Assembly: GCA_009928265.1 (NCBI GenBank)
Contig: RFPR01000018.1
Coordinates: 1-20,910 of the forward strand
Length of the DNA stretch: 20,910 bases
Direction: 5' to 3'
From: Pseudomonadota bacterium
GTDB taxonomy: Bacteria > Verrucomicrobiota > Verrucomicrobiia > Chthoniobacterales > UBA6821
Below are positions 1 through 8,041 of the stretch, piece by piece; position 1 is the stretch's first letter, and every line of letters starts with the position of its first letter. Below the pieces are notes generated by a model, which saw only the letters and a program-made list of their open reading frames with translations, was not told the origin of the DNA and did not search any database. Both the position numbers and the translations under genes were made by a program.

Positions 1-453
1 ACGGATCGCCCCACCCAGCACCTTACGCCCACCCACCATCAGGTCATCCCTACTGGGTGCAGCAAAACAGGAGGGCCCCTCAGAAACATCTCCGTCACCT
101 GCAAGACTCCCCCCGAAACGCGATGAAATAGCCCCGTGAAGCATGCGGTAAAAGAGGGTCGGAGACTTTCCCGAAATAGGATTCCCAGCAGGGATCATCA
201 AAGAAAAGGTCAAGTCCTCGCCATGAACGACCATCCCGCCTCCGCTCCAGCGACGGACAGCCGGAAGATCGGGATGCGATTTCTCGACGAGGGCATGAGA
301 TTGAAAATAGCCGAATGTGACACACGGAGACTTCCATCGGTAAACTCGGAGAGTCGGCCGTTGAACCCTGGAGAGCAGCACCTCATCCAGCGCCATCTGC
401 ATCGGGCCGTCAAAAGCCTCACCGGGGATGATCACGTCAAGGTCGTCAAACAT
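1..453 (-). CDS. lipoate-protein ligase A / octanoyltransferase family protein, partial (N-terminal 151 residues)
   Basis: This open frame starts at ATG 453 on the minus strand and leaves the window at its left edge, so the C-terminus is missing. The translation fits the BPL/LplA/LipB catalytic fold: an N-terminal GPMQMALDEVLL (residues 16-27), the substrate-binding RRWSGGG (67-73) followed by HGEDLTFSL, and DDLMVGGRKVLGG (136-148), whose Lys144 matches the conserved lysine of the family. Such enzymes attach lipoate or octanoate to the E2 and H subunits of 2-oxoacid dehydrogenases and the glycine cleavage system in the cytoplasm. The usual GSAQ after the lysine reads GGAI here, so the exact reaction (ligase or octanoyltransferase) is uncertain. 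An AGGGAG stretch lies about 12 bases upstream of the ATG, partly inside a short hairpin. The gene is divergent from valS. Confidence 0.85.
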   Translation of the reverse strand, partial: MFDDLDVIIPGEAFDGPMQMALDEVLLSRVQRPTLRVYRWKSPCVTFGYFQSHALVEKSHPDLPAVRRWSGGGMVVHGEDLTFSLMIPAGNPISGKSPTLFYRMLHGAISSRFGGSLAGDGDVSEGPSCFAAPSRDDLMVGGRKVLGGAIR

Positions 454-467
454 GAGTGTCCCATGCT

Positions 468-485
468 CCCTGCGGTACGGCAGGG
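468..485 (-). promoter_or_regulatory. short hairpin in the leader of the lipoate-ligase-like gene
   Basis: An inverted repeat of six bases (CCCTGC/GCAGGG) with a six-base loop ends 14 bases upstream of the minus-strand ATG. Its 3' arm (minus strand) includes most of the AGGGAG that would serve as the ribosome binding site, so folding could hide it. On the plus strand a T-rich run follows at 494-502, but no plus-strand gene precedes it, so I do not read it as a plus-strand terminator. Confidence 0.3.
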
Positions 486-653
486 CGTCACACTTTTTCT
501 TTAGTGGCCGTTTCGATTCTTAATTCCCAATTCATGCCGGAAAGGCTCCATTCCGAAAAAGAGCGCCTTGCGAAGACGACTCGAACCTAGTCACTCCCAT
601 TTCCACCTTTCCGCATCAATCCGATTTACACTAGATTCGAGGCTCATTTTTAC

Positions 654-3305
654 ATGTCCGAGATTTCCAAAGCCTATCTTCCCGGCGAGGTTGAGACCTC
701 CTGGTATGTCCGCTGGTGCGACTCCGGTTGCTTCACAGCCGATCCCGCCTCCGAGGCCCCTTCCTACTCGATCGTCATCCCGCCGCCAAATGTGACCGGC
801 ATCCTGACGCTAGGACACGTCCTCAATAATACCCTGCAAGATATCCTCGCCCGTCGCGCGCGTCAGACCGGTCATGAGGTCCTCTGGCTCCCCGGCACCG
901 ACCATGCGGGCATCGCCACCCAGACCGTCGTCGAGCGCCAACTTCGCAAGGAGGAGAAGAAAACTCGTCACGATCTTGGGCGCGAGGCCTTCCTTGCCAA
1001 GGTCTGGGAGTGGAAGGAGAAGCACGGCGGCATCATCATCAGCCAACTCAAGAAGCTAGGCGCCTCTTGCGACTGGAGTCGTGAGCGGTTCACCATGGAC
1101 GAGGCCTACGCCCGCAAGGTGCAGGAGGTCTTTGTCGATCTGCACGCCAAGGGACTCATCTACCGCGGCAAGAGGATGGTCAACTGGTGCCCTGTTTCCC
1201 TCACCGCCCTGAGCGACGAGGAGGTAATCCCCAAGAAACAGAAAGGCTATCTCTACCACTTCAAACTCGAGGTCGTGGAATCCCCAGGCACCTGGCTCGA
1301 GATCGCGACCACCCGCCCCGAAACGATCATGGGTGACACGGCCATCGCTGTGAATCCGATGGACGAGCGCTACGCCCACCTCATCGGCAAGCACGTTCGC
1401 CGTCCCCTTCCCCTTGAGAGCGAGTATCTCCTCCCGATCATCGGGGACGAGGCGGTCGATTTTGAGTTCGGCACCGGCGTCCTGAAGGTCACCCCGGCGC
1501 ATGACAAGGCCGACCATGAGATCGGCCTGCGCCACAACCTGCCGGTGATCGACATCATGAATCCCGACGGCACGCTTAACGAGCTGTCCGGGGAGGGCTT
1601 TGCGGGACTGGACCGCTTTGAAGCCCGCGCCGAGGCCGTCGAGCGACTCAAGGAACTTGGTTTGTTGGTAAAGGAGGAGCCGCACGAGAACAATGTCGGC
1701 TTCAGCGAGCGAGCCGATGTCCCGATTGAACCGCGCCTGAGCGAGCAGTGGTTCCTGAAGTACCCCAAGACCGCCGAGGCCCGTGATGCCGTCCGCGACG
1801 GGTTGATCCGCTTCTTTCCCGACCGATGGGAGAAGGTATACGACCATTGGCTCGGCAACATCCAGGACTGGTGCATCTCTCGCCAACTCTGGTGGGGGCA
1901 CCGCATTCCAGTCTGGTATCCCGCGGAAGGATCACAGGAAGGCATCCGCGTTCAGATCGAGTCACCCGGCGAGGGATGGACGCAAGATCCCGATGTCCTG
2001 GACACTTGGTTCTCCTCTTGGCTTTGGGCCCACGATACGATGGACGAGGCGGTCCGCGCCAAATTCTACCCCACGAGCGTCCTGGTCACCGGACCGGATA
2101 TCATCTTCTTCTGGGTTGCCCGCATGATCATGGCGGGACTGGAATACACAGGGGAGATCCCGTTCCGCGACGTCTACTTTACCGGGATCATCCGAGACAA
2201 ATCAGGGCGCAAGATGTCCAAAAGCCTCGGAAACTCACCCGACCCGCTCGATCTGATCGCGAAGTATGGCGCCGACGGCCTCCGCTTCGGCATCATACGC
2301 GTCGCCCCGCAGGGCCAGGACATCAAGTTCGACGAGAAGCAGATCGAGGAGGGGCGTAACTTCGCCAACAAACTCTGGAATGCCTGCCGCTTCCGCGAGA
2401 TGCAGGGTCTGTGCGATCCTGTGCCCGATCTCTCGAAGCACGAACTCCCCGACATCGCCCTCGATGTCTTGGCAAAGTTCGACACCATGAACGCTGCCCT
2501 CCGCGAGGCCTATGCAGGCTACCGCTTCCACGAGGTAGCAGCACTTCTTTATGACTTCTTCTGGGGCGACTACTGTGACTGGTTCGTGGAGGCCGCGAAA
2601 CCCGTTCTAAATGGCGCTGATGCCGCCGCCAAGGCCTCCATCCTTGCCGTCATGGACACGGTTCTCTCCGGCTTCCTCCGCCTGCTCCATCCCCTCATGC
2701 CCCATATCACCGAGGAGCTTTGGGAACGCCTTGGATTTCAGTCGCCCGTCTCAGCCTCCGGCTCGGGAGCGCGCGCACAATTCCTCCTTTATGCAACCCC
2801 TCCGGTGGAGAACCTCTTGGCGACTGCCGCACCTGGAAAGGCGGCCACGGCCCAGAAACAAGTTGCGGCTCTCTATGGAGCGGTTCATGCGGCGCGCAAC
2901 CTCCGAGCCGAGTTCAAGCTTCCTACTCAGCAGCAGATCCGCTTACTGGTTCTGCCGAAGACACCCCTCTCCGCCGAAACGCTCGCCATTCTGGGATCGC
3001 TTACCCGAGCTTCCGAGGTGACAGTCATCGCAGAGGCCCCGGCTGGTACACCGAGTCTTGTCACGGATCTGGGTACCCTATTTCTCCCGCTTGAAGGACT
3101 TGTTGATCTTGATGCGGAGCGGAAGCGCATCGACGCGGAAATCACGAAGGTCGAGACAGAGATCGCCAAAGTGCTGGCTAAACTCTCCGATCCTAACTTT
3201 ACGGAGAAGGTTCCACCTGCCGTACTCGAGGATCACCGTGATCGCCAGTCCAAGTGGACGGAGAAACTAACCAGCCTGAAAGCCACCCTCCAGACTCTGG
3301 GGTAA
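654..3305 (+). CDS. valS: valine--tRNA ligase
   Basis: Cytoplasmic class I aminoacyl-tRNA synthetase that charges tRNA-Val and edits mischarged threonine. The 883 residues are a normal length for a bacterial ValRS. PPPNVTG stands at residues 43-49 with the HIGH-equivalent TLGH at 52-55, where the first histidine is threonine. GTDHAGIATQ is at 81-90, the editing domain carries TTRPETIMGDTAIAVNP, and KMSKS lies at 520-524 inside GRKMSKSLGN. The anticodon-binding domain follows. The last ~65 residues form the charged coiled-coil arm typical of ValRS (LDAERKRIDAEITKVETEI and onward). The ATG at 654 places the start just before the conserved N-terminal region; no clear Shine-Dalgarno precedes it. 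It is divergent from the lipoate-ligase-like gene and 17 bases ahead of manC. Confidence 0.97.
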   Translation: MSEISKAYLPGEVETSWYVRWCDSGCFTADPASEAPSYSIVIPPPNVTGILTLGHVLNNTLQDILARRARQTGHEVLWLPGTDHAGIATQTVVERQLRKEEKKTRHDLGREAFLAKVWEWKEKHGGIIISQLKKLGASCDWSRERFTMDEAYARKVQEVFVDLHAKGLIYRGKRMVNWCPVSLTALSDEEVIPKKQKGYLYHFKLEVVESPGTWLEIATTRPETIMGDTAIAVNPMDERYAHLIGKHVRRPLPLESEYLLPIIGDEAVDFEFGTGVLKVTPAHDKADHEIGLRHNLPVIDIMNPDGTLNELSGEGFAGLDRFEARAEAVERLKELGLLVKEEPHENNVGFSERADVPIEPRLSEQWFLKYPKTAEARDAVRDGLIRFFPDRWEKVYDHWLGNIQDWCISRQLWWGHRIPVWYPAEGSQEGIRVQIESPGEGWTQDPDVLDTWFSSWLWAHDTMDEAVRAKFYPTSVLVTGPDIIFFWVARMIMAGLEYTGEIPFRDVYFTGIIRDKSGRKMSKSLGNSPDPLDLIAKYGADGLRFGIIRVAPQGQDIKFDEKQIEEGRNFANKLWNACRFREMQGLCDPVPDLSKHELPDIALDVLAKFDTMNAALREAYAGYRFHEVAALLYDFFWGDYCDWFVEAAKPVLNGADAAAKASILAVMDTVLSGFLRLLHPLMPHITEELWERLGFQSPVSASGSGARAQFLLYATPPVENLLATAAPGKAATAQKQVAALYGAVHAARNLRAEFKLPTQQQIRLLVLPKTPLSAETLAILGSLTRASEVTVIAEAPAGTPSLVTDLGTLFLPLEGLVDLDAERKRIDAEITKVETEIAKVLAKLSDPNFTEKVPPAVLEDHRDRQSKWTEKLTSLKATLQTLG

Positions 3306-3322
3306 TCATTTAGCACGAACCT

Positions 3323-4378
3323 ATGAGCTCTTCCTTGGACCGGTTGGTCGTTTTTGTCATGGCCGGAGGAAGTGGCGAGCGTTTCTGGCCCGTCAGCCGC
3401 ACGGCAACGCCCAAGCATCTGGTAAAGCTCCTCGGGGATCAGACCCTACTGGAGCAGACCGTCAGGAGGTTTGAGGGAATCATTCCCAACGAGAGGATTT
3501 TCATCCTGACCAATGCCGCGCAACTGGAGGCCACCAAGGCTGCCGTCCCGTTCCTGCCTGCAGCGAACATTGTCGCCGAACCGGCAAAGCGCGATACCGC
3601 CGCCGCTTCTGCCCTAGCCACCGCAATAGCCCGATCGATCCGTCCGGATGCTGTCGTCGCTCTCTTCCCGGCCGACGCCATGATCCATGATACGGCCACC
3701 TTCCGCATCCAACTTGTAGATGCCGCGGAGTATGTGGCCGCACACACCTCGATCCTTACCTTCTCGATTACGCCAACCTTTCCCTCGACCGGCTTCGGCT
3801 ATCTTCAACTTGAAGAAGGTGCGGTCGCTAAATCCGGCGTAGTCACGGTGAACCGATTCGTGGAGAAACCTGACGAGGTGAAGGCTCGCTTATTCTTTGA
3901 GGGCAAACGCCACGGATGGAACGCCGGAATGTTTCTCTGGCAGGCGGAGACTTTTCTTACCGAATGCCACAAGCATCAACCTGATCTGGAAAAGTTCATT
4001 CTGGAGTTCCCCAAAGGCGATCACACCTCCTATCTGGCGGAACGCTTTCCCTCGCTGCCCAAGATCTCTGTCGACTACGCCATTATGGAGCACGCCTCGA
4101 GCGTCGTCGCCTTGATCGCCCGCTTCGACTGGGACGACGTCGGCTCCTGGACGGCACTACCCACTCACCTCGGAGTCGATAAGGATGGGAATACTCTAAA
4201 GGGAAAGGTCGTCACCCTAGATGCCAACCACAACATTGTCGTGGCCCGCAATCGCACCATTGCCCTCTGCGGCGTCAAAGACCTAGTCGTCGTGGAGACA
4301 GACGATGCAATCCTCGTCTGCCACAAGGATGCGGTTCAGAAGATTAAGAATTTACCAATCCCGCCAGAATTGAAGTAG
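3323..4378 (+). CDS. manC: mannose-1-phosphate guanylyltransferase
   Basis: Converts mannose-1-phosphate and GTP to GDP-mannose, the donor for mannose- and fucose-containing surface polysaccharides. The nucleotidyltransferase signature GGSGERFWPVSR is at residues 15-26 followed by PK at 30-31; the sugar-phosphate region shows PSTGFGYLQ, FVEKPD and WNAGMFLW, and the core ends with DWDDVGSWTAL. At 351 residues it is the single-domain type, without the C-terminal phosphomannose isomerase domain of the fused enzymes. It begins 17 bases after the valS stop, so the two are probably co-transcribed, although they are not functionally linked. No convincing Shine-Dalgarno is seen. A related nucleotide specificity (for example heptose-phosphate guanylyl transfer) cannot be excluded from sequence alone. 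Confidence 0.9.
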   Translation: MSSSLDRLVVFVMAGGSGERFWPVSRTATPKHLVKLLGDQTLLEQTVRRFEGIIPNERIFILTNAAQLEATKAAVPFLPAANIVAEPAKRDTAAASALATAIARSIRPDAVVALFPADAMIHDTATFRIQLVDAAEYVAAHTSILTFSITPTFPSTGFGYLQLEEGAVAKSGVVTVNRFVEKPDEVKARLFFEGKRHGWNAGMFLWQAETFLTECHKHQPDLEKFILEFPKGDHTSYLAERFPSLPKISVDYAIMEHASSVVALIARFDWDDVGSWTALPTHLGVDKDGNTLKGKVVTLDANHNIVVARNRTIALCGVKDLVVVETDDAILVCHKDAVQKIKNLPIPPELK

Positions 4379-4474
4379 AGGGGCTTGTGAGAGTTGGCGC
4401 AAGGAGTCGAACACTTGTTTCGCTCTTCTGTAATAGCTCGCTAGCTCGGATGGGTAGCTAGGCGGCTAAGGAAA

Positions 4475-4493
4475 GCCGTAGTAAACCTACGGC
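4475..4493 (-). terminator. candidate terminator hairpin between convergent genes
   Basis: A perfect 7-base-pair stem (GCCGTAG/CTACGGC) with a 5-base loop lies between manC and the convergent LTxxQ gene. On the minus strand it is followed by TTTCCTT, which makes it a weak intrinsic terminator for the minus-strand operon. A second 6-bp inverted repeat (CTAGCT/AGCTAG, 4441-4461) lies beside it on the manC side. Neither has a strong T tract, so this is tentative. Confidence 0.4.
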
Positions 4494-4532
4494 GACTTCA
4501 GGCCAATGAAGCTATCCGCCGAGATCGCGGGC

Positions 4533-5186
4533 TTAGAGCTTTAGCTTAGGACCGGTTAGTCCGAGATACTTCCTCTGCTGTTCCGGCGTCAGCAGATGCA
4601 TCATGCTGCGTGCCGTCATGGACTGGAGGCGATGGAGTTCGAGGTCCTTTTTGAAGTGGCTTACCTTGCCGGCGTGGAAGTCGGCCATAATTCTCGATGC
4701 CTGCTGGCGGTCATAAGTGGTGATGTCGGCGGCCTTCTTCGTTTGAATTGGCGTGAACCCCAAGAGTTTCTGCTCGGAGGGGGAATTTAGAAAATATCCC
4801 TTGAGCATTTGGCGCTCGATTTCGCGAAGACGAGTCTGTTGCGCAGGACTGAGAATACGGAGGGCGCGTTTGTTGTAGGAGAGGCGCCATGAGTTGAGAT
4901 CCGCCTCGCACTTGGAGGCGCTCTTGGGGTCAAGCAAGCCGGTAGAAGCGGTCACTCCGACCTTTGCCTTGTATTCTGCACGCAGGGAATCCAAAAGGGC
5001 CTCTTGAAGGGAAGAGAGCTTCAGATCCTTGCGGACCGGTTCGAGTCCAAGGAGGACTGGCATCGAGGAGGGGCTTTCCGGAAGGGCGAACTGCGAGGGT
5101 CCCACGCAACAGCCGTTGCTATCCGCAGCAGTTAGCGTGGAAGCACTTAGCAGGACCACCGCAAGGAGGGAAAGGGTGTGTTTCAT
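4533..5186 (-). CDS. secreted LTxxQ-motif protein, paralogue of the neighbouring lipoprotein
   Basis: A 217-residue protein with a classic signal peptide (residues 1-21, likely cleaved after TLTAA), so it is expected in the periplasm. The mature part is mostly charged helices and carries four LTxxQ-like motifs: LSSLQ (57-61), LSPAQ (112-116), FTPIQ (144-148) and LTPEQ (199-203). This motif is known from the Spy/CpxP group of periplasmic stress proteins, but the length and spacing differ, so I assign no function. It aligns along its whole length with the next gene upstream (shared blocks LLGL-PVR-DL, IERQML and SP-EQKLLG), which shows a tandem duplication. The ATG at 5186 directly starts the signal peptide; no Shine-Dalgarno. 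It lies 34 bases or so behind its paralogue and is probably the last gene of the operon. Confidence 0.8.
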   Translation of the reverse strand: MKHTLSLLAVVLLSASTLTAADSNGCCVGPSQFALPESPSSMPVLLGLEPVRKDLKLSSLQEALLDSLRAEYKAKVGVTASTGLLDPKSASKCEADLNSWRLSYNKRALRILSPAQQTRLREIERQMLKGYFLNSPSEQKLLGFTPIQTKKAADITTYDRQQASRIMADFHAGKVSHFKKDLELHRLQSMTARSMMHLLTPEQQRKYLGLTGPKLKL

Positions 5187-5220
5187 GATGTCGTGTGAGA
5201 TTTAGCCAGCGGGGAGCGAA

Positions 5221-5901
5221 TCAATAACCTTCAAAGAGGGACTCGGTCTTGGCATTGGGATCGTGGACCTTGGGAAGGCCGTTTTTCTGACCAGAGAGCA
5301 CGAGCCAGTTCTTATTCTGCTCGGGTGTGAGTACCGAAAGCATCCGGCCGGAGGTTTGCCTGGAGCTCTCACGGAGCTTGACTCCCTTCCAGTAAGGGGA
5401 GAGTTGGCCGTTCTGGGCCTTGACCATGATCGCCGAAGCTCTGGACTGATCGTCTTTTCCCAACGCCGCCAGCTGTGCCTGCTGATCGGAAGAGAGTCCG
5501 AGAAGTTTCTGCTCTGCAGGTGAAGTCAGGAGTTGACCGCCGAGCATTTGGCGCTCGATCTGGCGGAACCGGGAGAGTTGATCCTGGGAGAGCAGGGAGA
5601 GGGCCCTTCCGTTGAACTGCTTCCTCAGTGAACGGAGATCCCAGCTTGAGCGCAGGGAGGAGTCCATGTCGGCGTTTCCCAGTTCGACGAGGTTCTTAGC
5701 TTGGCTCTTGTAGTCGGCAAGGAGGGCATCAAGAAGACCGCACTGTGCCGGTGTCAGGTTAAGATCCTGACGAACAGGATCGAGTCCCAAGAGGATGGGA
5801 ACCGATCCTGGATGATCCAACTTGCCCGAACCGCTCTGCTGCGCCGTAGCACACCCTGTGAGTGCTAACACTGCCAACAGGAAGGAGAGGAGGCGTTTCA
5901 T
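5221..5901 (-). CDS. LTxxQ-motif lipoprotein, paralogue of the following secreted protein
   Basis: A 226-residue protein with a lipoprotein signal: MKRLL, a hydrophobic stretch, then the lipobox LTGC with Cys17. It should be lipid-anchored on the periplasmic side; residues +2/+3 are Ala-Thr, which does not suggest inner-membrane retention by the E. coli rule. Four LTxxQ-like motifs occur: LTPAQ (49-53), LSQDQ (104-108), LSSDQ (136-140) and LTPEQ (191-195). The protein is homologous throughout to its neighbour, which instead has a cleavable signal peptide, so one copy is tethered and the other is free. A GTG directly precedes the ATG and could be the start, adding one residue; the ATG fits a normal signal peptide. 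It follows tal by about 32 bases. The function is unknown; a role in envelope stress or metal binding would be a guess. Confidence 0.8.
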   Translation of the reverse strand: MKRLLSFLLAVLALTGCATAQQSGSGKLDHPGSVPILLGLDPVRQDLNLTPAQCGLLDALLADYKSQAKNLVELGNADMDSSLRSSWDLRSLRKQFNGRALSLLSQDQLSRFRQIERQMLGGQLLTSPAEQKLLGLSSDQQAQLAALGKDDQSRASAIMVKAQNGQLSPYWKGVKLRESSRQTSGRMLSVLTPEQNKNWLVLSGQKNGLPKVHDPNAKTESLFEGY

Positions 5902-5933
5902 CACGATGAAGTGCTAGTTCCGCGTCAAGAATC

Positions 5934-6893
5934 TTAGACAGCCTGAGCAATCATTCCCTCGAGTTTGACGATGTCGGCACCGAACTTGCGGATACCCTCG
6001 GCCAGTTTGTCGGTGGCCATGGCGTCTTCGTTGAGGAGCCAGCGGAAGTTCTTCTCGTCGACGGGGATCTTCTCGATCTCCATGGACTTGGCCTTGTCGG
6101 CGCTGAGAACCTGAGTGAGCGGATCCGAGGAGGCTTCCAACTTCTCCAAGATGTCAGGGCTGATCGTCAGCAGGTCACAACCGGCAAGGGCTATGATTTC
6201 GCCGGTATTGCGGAAACTGGCTCCCATGACCTGGGTCTCGTAGCCGAATTTCTTGAAGTAGTTGTAGATCTTGTGCACGGACTGGACTCCCGGATCCTCC
6301 ATGCCGACGAACTCCTTGCCGGTAGTGGCCTTGTAGTAGTCGTAGATGCGGCCGACGAAGGGCGAGATAAGGCGGACCTTGGCCTCGGCGCAGGCGACTG
6401 CTTGGGGCATCGAGAAGAGAAGGGTCAGATTGCAGTTGATCCCCTCTTTCTGAAGGACTTCGGCGGCGCGGATACCTTCCCAAGTGGAGGCGATCTTGAT
6501 CAGGACGCGGGAACGGTCGGTTCCGCCCTGCTCGTAGAGGCCGATGAGGTAACGAGCCTTATTAAGGGTCGCCTCGGTATCAAAGGAGAGACGGGCGTCG
6601 ACCTCGGTGCTGACTCGACCAGGAACGATATTGAGGATCTCGCGACCGAAGAGGATCAGGGTGTCGTCGATGATCTTCTTGTAGAGATCTCCGCCGGAGA
6701 GGCTCGATCCCTTATTATCGGCGATCGCTTTGTCGAGGAGGGTCCGGTACTCGGGCTGAAGAACGGCCTTAAGGATGAGCGAGGGGTTGGTTGTCGCATC
6801 CTGGGGAGCGAATTTCTTGATCTCCTCGAAATTACCCGTATCGGCGACGACGGTGGTGAATTGCTTGAGGGAGGTGAGTTGGTTGGCGCTCAT
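5934..6893 (-). CDS. tal: transaldolase
   Basis: Transfers a dihydroxyacetone unit from sedoheptulose-7-phosphate to glyceraldehyde-3-phosphate in the non-oxidative pentose phosphate pathway (cytoplasm). The 319 residues match the classical TalB-type enzyme. DATTNPSLI is at residues 32-40, and EVDARLSFD at 97-105. The Schiff-base lysine is Lys133 in RVLIKIASTWEGI. LLFSMPQAVACAEA, SPFVGRIYDYYK and the phosphate-binding GASFRNTGEI follow further on. The start at ATG 6893 gives a typical N-terminus. The gene lies 79 bases behind glpX and just before the LTxxQ lipoprotein gene. A weak 5-bp hairpin (6931-6947) lies in the gap to glpX, but I see no good promoter there, so transcription from pyrG-glpX is likely. 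Confidence 0.96.
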   Translation of the reverse strand: MSANQLTSLKQFTTVVADTGNFEEIKKFAPQDATTNPSLILKAVLQPEYRTLLDKAIADNKGSSLSGGDLYKKIIDDTLILFGREILNIVPGRVSTEVDARLSFDTEATLNKARYLIGLYEQGGTDRSRVLIKIASTWEGIRAAEVLQKEGINCNLTLLFSMPQAVACAEAKVRLISPFVGRIYDYYKATTGKEFVGMEDPGVQSVHKIYNYFKKFGYETQVMGASFRNTGEIIALAGCDLLTISPDILEKLEASSDPLTQVLSADKAKSMEIEKIPVDEKNFRWLLNEDAMATDKLAEGIRKFGADIVKLEGMIAQAV

Positions 6894-6972
6894 GGTTGTT
6901 AAGATTTTTGAGAGTTTCGCGGGGGTGGGGAGGCAAATGCAATGCCTGATTTGTCACAGATCCGACGTGGGC

Positions 6973-8022
6973 TTAAAGCGGTTCCTCGGCCCTGAGGCTA
7001 TGAAGATGAATGGTCTTGGTCTCCAGGTCATGGACAGCCTTGATGTACCGGATCGTTTTGCTCCGGGATCTCATCAGGATTGAGTGAGTGATCGCGGTCT
7101 TACCGATGAGTTTTACGCCTGGCAGAAGGGGGCTATCGCTGATTCCAGTGGCACAGAACACGGCGCTGTCACCGGAGACCAGATCATCCCTCGAGTAGAT
7201 ACGACCCAACTCGGCCTCGGTGAACTGCCCGAGCAACTCATTCCGCTCCGCGTCGTCACGCGGCCACATCCGGACAAAGATTTCCCCACCAAGGGCCTTG
7301 AGGGCGGAGGCGGTTAGGATCCCCTCGGGCGCCCCTCCCTTTCCGACAAAAAGATCAATACCCGAATCCGGCAGGGAAGGAGCTACCGCGGCTGTGATGT
7401 CCCCGTCGGCGATCAGACGCAGAGAGGCTCCCACGTTTCGCACCGTGTCGATGTAGTGTTGGTTGCGAGGACGGTCGAGCACCGTCACCACCAACTCGCT
7501 GATCCTCTTCCCCAGCGCATCGGCTGCGATTTCCAGGGTATGACTAAACGGTAGATCCAAGGTGATCGGGGCAACCAACCCCTCCCGGATAGCCCTTTCC
7601 ACACGGGGACCGAAAGAAAGTTTCTCCACGTAGAAACTCGGAATATTGACCATGCTCCGCTCGCGCCCCTCGGGCACGAGGACAGCAGACATCACGGAAA
7701 TGGAATTGGGCATTCCCTTGGAGATGTTGCTCGTGCCGTCGATCGGATCGAGGGCAATGTCGAAGCGCGGATGGGAATCACCCCATCGACCCAGCTTGTC
7801 TCCTAGAAAGATTCCGGGAGCGTTGTCCTTGATCCCCTCCCCGATCACGACCTCGCCGCGGATGTCTATCAGGTCGAACATGCCGCGGATCGCGTCACAA
7901 GCCGCCTCATCGGCAGACTCCTTGTCGCCACGGCCCATCCAGTGAAGGGAGTGAAGGGCGGCGTTCTCGGTGGCGCGGACGAACTCCAGCTCGATGAGTC
8001 GTTCGAAGTCGTGGGAGGTCAT
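6973..8022 (-). CDS. glpX: fructose-1,6-bisphosphatase, class II (GlpX type)
   Basis: Removes the 1-phosphate of fructose-1,6-bisphosphate in gluconeogenesis; some GlpX enzymes also act on sedoheptulose-1,7-bisphosphate. Visible motifs are GRGDKESAD (30-38), GEGIKDNAPG (61-70) and the metal-binding DPIDGTSN (92-99), followed by a Gly-rich region around GKGGAPEG. The length of 349 is usual for class II enzymes. The start at ATG 8022 is 19 bases after the pyrG stop, indicating one transcript. The transaldolase gene follows, so the two sugar-phosphate enzymes are adjacent. No Shine-Dalgarno is evident. Confidence 0.95.
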   Translation of the reverse strand: MTSHDFERLIELEFVRATENAALHSLHWMGRGDKESADEAACDAIRGMFDLIDIRGEVVIGEGIKDNAPGIFLGDKLGRWGDSHPRFDIALDPIDGTSNISKGMPNSISVMSAVLVPEGRERSMVNIPSFYVEKLSFGPRVERAIREGLVAPITLDLPFSHTLEIAADALGKRISELVVTVLDRPRNQHYIDTVRNVGASLRLIADGDITAAVAPSLPDSGIDLFVGKGGAPEGILTASALKALGGEIFVRMWPRDDAERNELLGQFTEAELGRIYSRDDLVSGDSAVFCATGISDSPLLPGVKLIGKTAITHSILMRSRSKTIRYIKAVHDLETKTIHLHSLRAEEPL

Positions 8023-8041
8023 TGGGCTAAACGGAACCGGA

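Noticed and set aside
136..504. A plus-strand open frame of 122 codons at the left edge, and minus-strand frames at 95-337 and 210-422.
   Set aside because: They overlap the lipoate-ligase-family frame (1-453, minus), which has clear family motifs; their own translations show none.
578..587. A tRNA T-arm-like GGTTCGAGTC on the minus strand (and a similar GTTCGACTCC near 4406).
   Set aside because: The flanking bases do not form a T stem, and no anticodon arm, D arm or acceptor stem can be built around either site.
6931..6947. Small hairpin AGGCA/TGCCT between glpX and tal.
   Set aside because: Only 5 bp, without a T run; not convincing as a terminator or attenuator.
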